In this document: positions 17,303 to 24,022 of the stretch, in pieces | How positions within the stretch are numbered: position 1 is the stretch's first letter | How the letters are laid out: each line of letters starts with the position of its first letter | Notes under the pieces: generated by a model | Database searches by the model: none | What the model saw: only the letters and a program-made list of their open reading frames with translations | Told to the model about the DNA's origin: nothing | DNA from: Allobosea sp. TND4EK4 | GTDB lineage: Bacteria > Pseudomonadota > Alphaproteobacteria > Rhizobiales > Beijerinckiaceae | Assembly (NCBI RefSeq): GCF_900156025.1 | Contig: NZ_FTMO01000022.1 | Location: forward strand, 1-52,231 | DNA length: 52,231 bases | Direction of reading: 5' to 3' | Translations under genes and position numbers: made by a program

Positions 17303-18481
17303 CTATTTGCCGAGCCAGTCGGCGCGCCGTTCGAGCACCACTTCTCCCAACAGGACCGGCTTTTGATCGGCGATCCGGTAGATGAATACGGTATCGCCCG
17401 AGCGATGATCGGTTGGGGAATAGACCAACGGCGGCATCAGCCCGCCGACATCGATCGGCTTTCCGGAATCGAGCGCCGTCTTGATCCCCTCGCCAGTCAG
17501 GTTGCCGGCCGCGTCAGCGGCTTTCATGCCATCGCCAAGGGCAATCATCGCCACCCAGCCCCGCAGGAAGTTGTGATCGTCCACGTCACCTGGATTTTCG
17601 GCAGCAGCCCTCACTGCAGCCTCGACCGGCAACCCGCGCGCGCTCAGCGCGGCGATCTGAACCGAGACCAGTCCCTCGATGGCAGGGCCGGCAAGCTTGA
17701 TCAGATTGGGGTCGTAGGTCCACACACCGCCGTAGAAGCTCGTGTTGAGCCCGACCTTCTTCGCATCACGCACGATGGGAGCGACCGTCGAGGCGATCTG
17801 CTGGAGCCAAATATAGTCCGGCTTCAAATCCTTGAGGCGCGTTACCGCACTGACCGCATCCAACGCGCCCGGGTTGACCACTTCCTTCCCGACGACCTTG
17901 ATCTTGAGCTCGGCGGCATAGCTTTCAATCGCCGGAAGGACACTTTTGCCGAACGCATTGTCCGTATAGATGATCGCGAGCGTCGGCCGACGCGTCGTGT
18001 CGGCCCAGTTGTCTGCGATATGCTTCAATCCGGCGCGAGCCTGGCTGGAATAGTCAGCACCAGCAAAGTAATTGTAAGGAGCGCCCTTGGGATCGGCGAG
18101 ACTGGCCGCGTAGGATGCCGAGAACCAGGGCATCTTGTCCTTCGCCACGGTCTCCATGAGAGCCTCAGTGTCACCGCTACCGAACCCCTGGATGGCGACA
18201 GCCCCGGCGCCCTTCAGCTTCTTATAGGCCGTGAATGCGCGCGGGATCTGATAGCCGTAATCCTCAACCAGGGCGGTGATTTTCTTGCCATTGATGCCGC
18301 CATTCAGGTTGATCGAGCGAATAGCCGCCTGCACGCCCTTTGCATACGGAACGCTTTGCGTCGCAACCGGACCGGTCGCGTCGTAAATCACTCCGACCTT
18401 CACATCCTGCGCGCGCCCCTCGGACGACATCACAGAAAGCGCCATGCTCATGCCTAGTGAGAACTTCAAGAGCCCGTTCAT
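17303..18481 (-). CDS. Periplasmic substrate-binding protein of Liv-type importer
   Basis: Type I periplasmic binding protein (Peripla_BP_6 / LivK-like), about 392 residues. The N-terminus has a signal peptide with a hydrophobic core around FSLGMSMALSVMSS and probable cleavage after GRA, just before QDVKVGVIYDATGPVA, which is the typical first strand. The middle carries AVAIQGFGSGDTEALM and PTLAIIYTDNAFGKS. The ATG at 18481 has a strong GGGAGG five bases upstream; a GTG two codons earlier is the alternative. It is the promoter-proximal gene of the leftward operon, separated from the racemase gene by a divergent promoter region. Liv binding proteins in catabolic islands often bind aromatic or aliphatic acids; the ligand here is unknown. 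Confidence 0.9.
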   Translation of the reverse strand: MNGLLKFSLGMSMALSVMSSEGRAQDVKVGVIYDATGPVATQSVPYAKGVQAAIRSINLNGGINGKKITALVEDYGYQIPRAFTAYKKLKGAGAVAIQGFGSGDTEALMETVAKDKMPWFSASYAASLADPKGAPYNYFAGADYSSQARAGLKHIADNWADTTRRPTLAIIYTDNAFGKSVLPAIESYAAELKIKVVGKEVVNPGALDAVSAVTRLKDLKPDYIWLQQIASTVAPIVRDAKKVGLNTSFYGGVWTYDPNLIKLAGPAIEGLVSVQIAALSARGLPVEAAVRAAAENPGDVDDHNFLRGWVAMIALGDGMKAADAAGNLTGEGIKTALDSGKPIDVGGLMPPLVYSPTDHRSGDTVFIYRIADQKPVLLGEVVLERRADWLGK

Positions 18482-18515
18482 CGCCACCTCCCTTTGACTA
18501 CCTAACGTTTGTTCT

Positions 18516-18545
18516 GTAGTAAAGACACACGCTGCGCTTTGTCAA
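18516..18545 (-). promoter_or_regulatory. Probable promoter of the leftward island operon
   Basis: On the minus strand a perfect TTGACA (18545 to 18540) is followed after 18 bases by TACTAC (18521 to 18516). The -35 box is good and the -10 box poor, as expected for an activated or repressed promoter. It lies about 35 bases upstream of the binding-protein start codon. Confidence 0.4.
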
Positions 18546-18642
18546 TCGAGCTTTTCACCCGACTGGCGGTGACAGTTGCCCAGCCGCAATTCCGAAGCCG
18601 TAGTTAAGGTCGCAAGCCCCCCCCCCCGGAGGAGACATTCAA

Positions 18643-18732
18643 ATGAGCAACAAGGCAGCGATTCCTTGCCCTGTCAGACCTGCAGGCTACGGCGAAGCGG
18701 CTCCCCCCTCTGTGGCTGGACAACAGCCGTGA
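18643..18732 (+). CDS. Possible 29-codon leader ORF coupled to the racemase gene
   Basis: A short frame starting ATG AGC AAC AAG and ending CAG CCG TGA. It has the best ribosome-binding site of this transcript, GGAGGAGA at 18628-18635, right after a run of 11 C residues (18617-18627). Its stop codon overlaps the GTG start of the racemase gene (GTGA). The peptide (begins [20 protein letters not shown]) has no recognisable motif. It could be a leader whose translation delivers ribosomes to the weak racemase start, or simply leader sequence. I see no way to align it with the racemase N-terminus, so a sequencing frameshift is less likely. Confidence 0.4.
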   Translation: MSNKAAIPCPVRPAGYGEAAPPSVAGQQP

Positions 18733-19868
18733 GTGGCCCGCTCGCCGGCATTCGCATCATCGAGATGGCAGGCATCGGCCCCTGCCCTTTTGCGGCAATG
18801 CTGCTCTCCGACATGGGAGCCGAAGTCATTCGTGTGCATGCAAAAGGCGCGAAGCCTGTCCTGCCATTGCTGAACACGCGCTACGACGTCCTCGCGCGCG
18901 GACGGCGTTCGATGGCGATCGACCTTAAGAAGCCCGGCGCCCGTGGGGTCCTGCTCGACCTTATCGAAAAAGCCGATGCCCTCATCGAAGGATTTCGGCC
19001 TGGCGTCATGGAAAGGCTCGGCCTCGCGCCGGACGCCTGCCTCGAACGCAACCCGCGGCTGGTCTTCGGCAGAATGACCGGATGGGGCCAGGAAGGCCCG
19101 CTCTCGTCGCGGGCAGGTCATGACATCAATTACATTGCCCTGTCGGGCCTGCTCAACGCAATCGGTCGCAAAGGCGCGCCGCCCGTCGTTCCGCTCAATG
19201 TGGTGGGCGATTTCGGCGGCGGAACCCAGTTCGCATTTGGCGTAGTCTGCGCTCTTCTTTCAGCGCGAATGACCGGCGCGGGGCAGGTCGTAGATGCCGC
19301 GATGACCGATAGCGCCGCACTTCTCGCCGCGATGGTGTTCGGGTTCAAAGCAGCGGGCGCGTGGTCGAGCGAACGACATGACAATCTGCTCGACGGCGCC
19401 GCGCACTTCTACGACACATATGAATGTGCGGACGGGAAATTCGTCGCGGTCGGCGCGATCGAGCCACAATTCTATGCAGAATTTCTCTCGCTACTCGGAA
19501 CGGGAGACCAAGCCTTTGCGAAGCAGCATGACAAGGAAAGCTGGCCGCAGCTGAAGCAGCAGTTGGCTGAGATCATCCGGACCAGGCCGCGAGACGACTG
19601 GGCGGCCTTGTTCGAGAACGCGGATGCGTGCCTGAGCCCGGTGCTTGATTGGGACGAAGCCATCCAGCATCCGCACAACCGCGATCGGGGCTCGTTCATC
19701 GAGATTGCCGGCGTGGTCCAGCCGGGACCGGCCGTACGGTTCAGCGGCACGCCTACGGTGGTGCCGCGCGCACCCTCTGCCCCCAGCGAACATACCGAAG
19801 AGATCCTGCGCGCCTGGGGCACGTCTCCCGAGGCGATCTCCGCGCTGCGGCGGGCAGACGCCATCTGA
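18729..19868 (+). CDS. Alpha-methylacyl-CoA racemase (CaiB/BaiF superfamily)
   Basis: Family III CoA-transferase fold, here with racemase features. The 379-residue chain starts [20 protein letters not shown], the classic AMACR/MCR opening. The conserved active-site stretches [20 protein letters not shown] (His about residue 131) and [11 protein letters not shown] (Asp about residue 161) match the His/Asp pair described for mycobacterial MCR, so it probably interconverts 2R- and 2S-methylacyl-CoA by proton exchange and does not move CoA. Start: the upstream frame is open to 18576, but homology begins at the GTG at 18729, which overlaps the stop of a short leader ORF. It is divergent from the big leftward operon. 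A racemase is needed only if the substrate carries a methyl branch at carbon 2, which is informative about the pathway. Confidence 0.88.
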   Translation: MSGPLAGIRIIEMAGIGPCPFAAMLLSDMGAEVIRVHAKGAKPVLPLLNTRYDVLARGRRSMAIDLKKPGARGVLLDLIEKADALIEGFRPGVMERLGLAPDACLERNPRLVFGRMTGWGQEGPLSSRAGHDINYIALSGLLNAIGRKGAPPVVPLNVVGDFGGGTQFAFGVVCALLSARMTGAGQVVDAAMTDSAALLAAMVFGFKAAGAWSSERHDNLLDGAAHFYDTYECADGKFVAVGAIEPQFYAEFLSLLGTGDQAFAKQHDKESWPQLKQQLAEIIRTRPRDDWAALFENADACLSPVLDWDEAIQHPHNRDRGSFIEIAGVVQPGPAVRFSGTPTVVPRAPSAPSEHTEEILRAWGTSPEAISALRRADAI

Positions 19869-19963
19869 TCGAAGCCCGATCCCTGGAGCGATTTCGGCTG
19901 GCGCAACGACCTTGGGACGACTCCCTTCTAAGCTGTCGTCCCACCTCACTATGGAAAGAAGCA

Positions 19964-21052
19964 ATGCGAAGGATCGACGCGAAGATGCCGCCTATGCCCC
20001 TGGAGGACGCCCCGCGATACCCGTTCGTCGACGCGCCTGGCCCCGGCCAAATATTCGAGGTAGCGCCCGGTATCTTCTGGGCACGCATCCCGCTGCCCTT
20101 CCAACTCAACCACGTCAATGTTTACCTTATCCAGGACGACGAGGGCTGGGCCATCGTCGATACGGGGATAGCGCATGATGACGCCAAGGCCGCATGGGAG
20201 GCGCTCTTGTCCGGCCCTTTGGCAGGATGGACAATCACGAAGGTGATCATCACTCATTATCACCCCGACCATATCGGGCTGGCTGGCTGGCTTTGCGAAC
20301 GCTTCAACGTTCCGCTTCTGACCAGTCAGGCGTCATATCTCAGCTGCATCAATCTTGCCCTCGATCCCGGCGCGCTAGAAGCACGACCCTACCGCGACTT
20401 CTACGTGCAGCATGGCCTGACGGAGGAAATGGCGTCAATCGTCAGTACGCAGGGCCATGCGTATCAAAGAATGGTTGCGCCTTTGCCGCTAACCTTTCGC
20501 CGGCTCGTGGCGGGAGATCATCTCCTGCTGGGCGGGCGACGGTTCGACGTCCTTTCAGGCGATGGCCACGCACCGGAGCAGATCATGCTCTTTTCGCCCC
20601 AAGACCATATCCTGCTTGCTGCCGATCAGGTCATCGCAAAGATTACTCCCAACATCAGCGTCTGGGCTATCGAACCGGACGGAGACCCGCTGGGCTTATA
20701 TCTGCGTTCGCTTCACGCTCTGATGTCCAGCCTGCCGGCGGATACGCTGGTTCTGCCCGGCCACCAGCTGCCATTCATCGGCCTCCATCACCGTTGCTCG
20801 GAACTGATCAGTCATCACCAGCACCGCTGCGCCCTTATCACGGACGCCTGCCGGTCCAAATTCATGACTTTGGCGGAGCTCTTGCCGGTGCTTTTTCCGC
20901 GTCCACTCGACCCGCACCAGCGCGGCTTCGCTTTCAGCGAGACACACGCGCATGTAAACCGCATGGTTGCCGAAAAAATTCTCGTCTGGAGATATCACGA
21001 CAACTTGCGACAGGTCGCCGCGGCGCCGACCGGCTGCGGGCAGTTCAAATAG
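19964..21052 (+). CDS. MBL-fold metallohydrolase
   Basis: Metallo-beta-lactamase-fold hydrolase of 362 residues. The metal ligands are visible in THYHPDHIG (His98, His100, Asp102, His103) and GDGHAPEQI downstream; the first strand region VAPGIFWARIPLPFQLNHVN resembles the group of MBL hydrolases placed next to CoA-metabolism genes. The C-terminal third is long and helical. The frame stays open upstream to 19649, within the racemase gene, but the ATG at 19964 has GAAAGAAG in front and matches the usual start; a second ATG at 19985 is possible. It follows the racemase by 95 bases on the same strand. A thioesterase or lactonase activity on pathway intermediates is conceivable; nothing in the sequence decides it. 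Confidence 0.85.
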   Translation: MRRIDAKMPPMPLEDAPRYPFVDAPGPGQIFEVAPGIFWARIPLPFQLNHVNVYLIQDDEGWAIVDTGIAHDDAKAAWEALLSGPLAGWTITKVIITHYHPDHIGLAGWLCERFNVPLLTSQASYLSCINLALDPGALEARPYRDFYVQHGLTEEMASIVSTQGHAYQRMVAPLPLTFRRLVAGDHLLLGGRRFDVLSGDGHAPEQIMLFSPQDHILLAADQVIAKITPNISVWAIEPDGDPLGLYLRSLHALMSSLPADTLVLPGHQLPFIGLHHRCSELISHHQHRCALITDACRSKFMTLAELLPVLFPRPLDPHQRGFAFSETHAHVNRMVAEKILVWRYHDNLRQVAAAPTGCGQFK

Positions 21053-21356
21053 GTTTTTTAATCACCAAATATTCGCCTATGTGAAATTAATACATGAGTT
21101 TTACTTATCGCTATGGCCAGATTTACTTAAAAAATCGATATCGTCTCTGTCGAAATCAAATATTTTTGCAGATAATTTTTTGAAATCTCGCAATGCGCCG
21201 ACTTGCTGGCGCGCTCCAAAACTGCTCTAGAGCTGAAAATGGCCGGGAAATCGAAATCCTGAGAAACTCGCTAATGATCGAAAATGGGCCCTACTTGACA
21301 GAAATTCACCAAAATCTATGTAGCCTCCAGAAAATCGGAAATGCGATCTCGACAAA
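21053..21356. other. AT-rich intergenic region upstream of the TetR gene
   Basis: About 300 bases, clearly richer in A and T than the flanking genes. It contains the promoter-like pair listed for the TetR gene, and the small palindrome GCTCTAGAGC near 21223-21232. No gene or RNA structure is recognisable. Confidence 0.4.
21295..21322 (+). promoter_or_regulatory. Promoter of the TetR-family gene
   Basis: TTGACA at 21295-21300 and TATGTA at 21317-21322 are separated by 16 bases, about 35 bases upstream of the ATG at 21357. No perfect operator palindrome is evident around it, although TetR proteins usually autoregulate. Confidence 0.45.
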
Positions 21357-21965
21357 ATGACACTGGAGCAATCTTCACCCGATATGCGGCAGCGGATATT
21401 GGACGAATCCGCGAGACTTTTTTCGGAAAACAGTATAGCGTCTACGTCAATGCGCCAAATTGCGAAAGAATGTGGCATCCAGGCTGGCAGCCTATACTAT
21501 CATTTCAAATCCAAGGATGAAATCGTTGCCGAAGTCCTCGAATTGGGTATTGAGCTCATCGCCAACGCCGTGAAAGCGGAGCTTGAGCAATTGGGCAAAG
21601 ATGTCGGGTTTTCCGATAGGTTCCATGCGGCAATCCGTGCGCACCTCAACGCATTTTTTCTGCACCGTCACTATACGGCCACCCATATTCGCGAGTTCAA
21701 GCAGGCTCCGCTTGGCGCCCGAACGAAAAATATTAAAACCAGAGACGCGTACGAGCAGCTTTGGGCCGATCTGTTTGCCCAAGGTGTGCGCGAGGGTGTT
21801 GTGGCGACCGATGTCGACCTGCGCTTTGCCCGCCTCCTGCTACTCAGCTCGATGAACTGGGCGCTTGAGTGGTTCAAGCCTAAAGGGCAGCGTAGCTTTG
21901 ATGAACTCGGGACGACGATCGTCCGAATCTTTTTGAACGGCTGCTCGGCGCGAACCGACGAGTAG
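21357..21965 (+). CDS. TetR/AcrR-family transcriptional regulator
   Basis: DNA-binding repressor of 202 residues. The N-terminal domain is standard: RQRILDESARLFSENSIAST, MRQIAKECGIQAGSLYYHF and KSKDEIVAEVLELGIE place the helix-turn-helix at about residues 28-50. The C-terminal ligand domain includes YTATHIREFKQAPLGARTKN and a conserved LLLSSMNWALEWF, a pattern I associate with TetR proteins that sense CoA thioesters of steroid or terpenoid acids (from memory, not certain). It is convergent with the PAS-LuxR gene. It probably controls the branched-acid island, as the only TetR gene in it. Confidence 0.9.
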   Translation: MTLEQSSPDMRQRILDESARLFSENSIASTSMRQIAKECGIQAGSLYYHFKSKDEIVAEVLELGIELIANAVKAELEQLGKDVGFSDRFHAAIRAHLNAFFLHRHYTATHIREFKQAPLGARTKNIKTRDAYEQLWADLFAQGVREGVVATDVDLRFARLLLLSSMNWALEWFKPKGQRSFDELGTTIVRIFLNGCSARTDE

Positions 21966-22043
21966 AGCATCTTCGGTCGAAATGGCCGCCAGCTTGCCTG
22001 AAAAGAGCTTTTCCTCGTTTTAACGAAGCGCGAAAATGCTCTA
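21963..22043. repeat. RIME-like palindromic intergenic repeat and likely bidirectional terminator
   Basis: An 81-base element bounded by TAGAGCAT (21963-21970) and ATGCTCTA (22036-22043). Inside it AGAGC-TTTTC-ctCGTT-tt-AACG-GAAAA-GCTCT (22004-22042, with small bulges) forms a long stem-loop. The edge and the GAAAATGCTCTA motif resemble the short mosaic repeats (RIME and relatives) scattered between genes in Rhizobiales. It lies between convergent TetR and PAS-LuxR genes, overlapping the TetR stop codon, and could end both transcripts. Confidence 0.5.
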
Positions 22044-22127
22044 GCTGAAAGCCACCCTGCCGACGTGTCGTCATTCAGCGGCAAGTCTTGACACGGCGCG
22101 GCGCCAGCCCCGGCTCACCCGATCAAG

Positions 22128-22712
22128 TTATCGGACGGCGCGAGGAAAGCCCGGCTGCCGCAATCCGCCGAACCACGACGCTAGTTCCGCTGCATTCCTC
22201 ACGCCGACCTTTTTCATGATCCGTGATCGATGCGTCTCGGCGGTGCGCACGGATATGCCGACTTCCTGCGCAATGCCGTGATTGCTCATGCCTTGCGCGA
22301 CGAGCCCGACGATCTGCAGTTGCCTTCTTGTCAGGGCCGGGCGGGCAACGGCCACAGGCCAGCTTATAGGCTGAATCAACCAGATTGCATGTGAAGTCGG
22401 GTTGTTACGGTTTAGCGCCTTTCCGTGCACACGACACCAGAATCTCTCACCATCCGACTTGCTCATGAAGCGCTCATCAACGTGGAAGAGTTTGTTTTCG
22501 AGGTTCAGCTTCCAGCTTTTTCCTCTGCTTATGTATTCATCATCATTAGGATAGATAATGCGGAAACTTTTCCCGATAATTTGTTGTTTTTCATACTCAA
22601 AAAGCTCGCAGAACGCTTGATTGCATTCCCTCATCACCCGAAACGACCCGATTACGGCGGGGAGCGGGATGTCTTCAATGCCAAGGGAAGCGTCCCGACG
22701 AAGTGCCAACAT
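22128..22712 (-). CDS. PAS domain / LuxR-type helix-turn-helix regulator
   Basis: Transcription factor of 194 residues with an N-terminal PAS domain (about 10-115; note VIGSFRVMRECNQAFCELF, then IIGKSFRIIYPND and ERFWCRVHGKALNR) and a C-terminal LuxR helix-turn-helix (about 125-180; LTRRQLQIVGLVAQGMSNHG, IAQEVGISVRTAETHRSRIM). There is no receiver or kinase domain, so it would sense a small ligand or redox state directly through PAS. Start ATG at 22712. It is divergent from the thiolase gene with a 118-base shared upstream region, which makes the thiolase/acetoacetyl-CoA synthetase pair its most likely target (inference). Confidence 0.88.
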   Translation of the reverse strand: MLALRRDASLGIEDIPLPAVIGSFRVMRECNQAFCELFEYEKQQIIGKSFRIIYPNDDEYISRGKSWKLNLENKLFHVDERFMSKSDGERFWCRVHGKALNRNNPTSHAIWLIQPISWPVAVARPALTRRQLQIVGLVAQGMSNHGIAQEVGISVRTAETHRSRIMKKVGVRNAAELASWFGGLRQPGFPRAVR

Positions 22713-22814
22713 GTAGTGTTTCTACTACTCCGTCGTCCACAGGTCCATGGCTAAGTTCTCCGCATCGCATTGACGGTTGAGAGGCGCCTGACGAAGGAGC
22801 CTGCCCGATGTGAT

Positions 22815-22822
22815 GGGGGGGG
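22815..22822 (+). promoter_or_regulatory. G8 tract serving as ribosome-binding site of the thiolase gene
   Basis: Eight consecutive G residues end eight bases before the ATG at 22831 and are followed by AA, so they form the purine-rich ribosome-binding site. Homopolymers of this length can slip during replication; a change of length would alter the strength and spacing of the site. Confidence 0.4.
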
Positions 22823-22830
22823 AATCGCCC

Positions 22831-24012
22831 ATGCGCGACGCTGTTATCGTTTCGACTGCCCGCACACCGATCGGCAAGGCTTATCGCGGGGGCCTCAACG
22901 ATACACCCGGCGCCACGCTCGGCGCCCACGCGATCAAGCATGCGCTCGCACGTGCAGGGCTCGACGGCGCCGAGATCGAGGACGTGGTGCTGGGCTGCGC
23001 CATGCAGGAGGGCACGACCGGCCTCAATGCTGCTCGCCGTGCGCTGCTGGCGGCTGGCCTTCCGGCAACGGTTGCGGGCACCACGATCGACCGCCAATGC
23101 TCATCGGGCCTCAATGCAATGGCAGTACTGGCCAACGCGATTCGCAATGACGGTCTGACCGCCGGTATCGCAGGTGGGCTGGAATCGATCAGCCTCGTGC
23201 AAAACGAGCATCGCAACACCTTCCGCCTGATCGACGAGAATGTGATGGCAGTGAAGCCTGACGTCTACATGCCGATGATCGACACAGCCGAGGTTGTTGC
23301 CAAGCGCTACGGCATCAGCCGCAAACAGCAGGATGAATACGGTCTGGAAAGCCAGCGACGGGTCGCCGTCGCCCGCGAGGCCGGCCGGTTTTCGTCCGAG
23401 ATCGCGCCGATCACGGCGCGTATGGCCGTGATCGACAAGGAAACCAAGCAGGTCAGCCACCGCGAGGTGGAGATCGCTCATGACGAGGGACCGCGCGGTG
23501 ATACGACCGCTCAGGGCCTTTCCGGGCTCAAGCCGGTGCGGGAAGGCGGCACGGTCACGGCCGGCAACGCCAGCCAGCTGTCTGATGGCGCATCGGCCGC
23601 CGTGATGATGGACGGGCGGGAAGCCTCGAAGCGTGGTCTTTCGCCGCTCGGCATCTTCCGCGGGTTTGCCGTTGCCGGTTGCGAGCCCAACGAGATGGGT
23701 ATCGGCCCGGTCTTCGCTGTGCCGCGACTACTCGAACGCCACGGCCTCAGTATCGACGACATCGGACTCTGGGAGCTCAACGAGGCCTTCGCCGTGCAGG
23801 TGCTCTACTGTCGTGACCGGCTCGGGATCGCCCCCGAAACGCTGAACGTCAACGGCGGCGCAATCGCCCTCGGCCACCCCTATGGCATGAGCGGCGCGCG
23901 GCTGGCGGGCCACGCGTTGATCGAAGGCAAGCGGCGCGGCGTTCGCTACGCCGTCGTGACCATGTGCGTGGGCGGCGGCATGGGCGCTGCCGGCCTGTTC
24001 GAGATCAACTAG
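22831..24012 (+). CDS. Acetyl-CoA acetyltransferase / 3-ketoacyl-CoA thiolase
   Basis: Thiolase of 393 residues that cleaves a 3-ketoacyl-CoA with CoA. The nucleophilic Cys is in [13 protein letters not shown] (residue about 90), the active-site His in [16 protein letters not shown] (about 349) and the second Cys in [11 protein letters not shown] (about 379); NEAFAVQ is also intact. A frame opening at GTG 22810 adds seven residues across a G8 tract; the ATG at 22831 fits family starts ([17 protein letters not shown]) better. It is followed after 10 bases by acetoacetyl-CoA synthetase, so cleavage of acetoacetyl-CoA to two acetyl-CoA is the natural role; the MRDAV opening is also seen in longer-chain thiolases. 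Confidence 0.92.
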   Translation: MRDAVIVSTARTPIGKAYRGGLNDTPGATLGAHAIKHALARAGLDGAEIEDVVLGCAMQEGTTGLNAARRALLAAGLPATVAGTTIDRQCSSGLNAMAVLANAIRNDGLTAGIAGGLESISLVQNEHRNTFRLIDENVMAVKPDVYMPMIDTAEVVAKRYGISRKQQDEYGLESQRRVAVAREAGRFSSEIAPITARMAVIDKETKQVSHREVEIAHDEGPRGDTTAQGLSGLKPVREGGTVTAGNASQLSDGASAAVMMDGREASKRGLSPLGIFRGFAVAGCEPNEMGIGPVFAVPRLLERHGLSIDDIGLWELNEAFAVQVLYCRDRLGIAPETLNVNGGAIALGHPYGMSGARLAGHALIEGKRRGVRYAVVTMCVGGGMGAAGLFEIN

Positions 24013-24022
24013 GGACAACCGG

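Noticed and set aside
19649..19963. Upstream extension of the MBL-fold hydrolase frame
   Set aside because: It lies inside the racemase gene in another frame and has no hydrolase similarity; the ATG at 19964 is preceded by a plausible ribosome-binding site.
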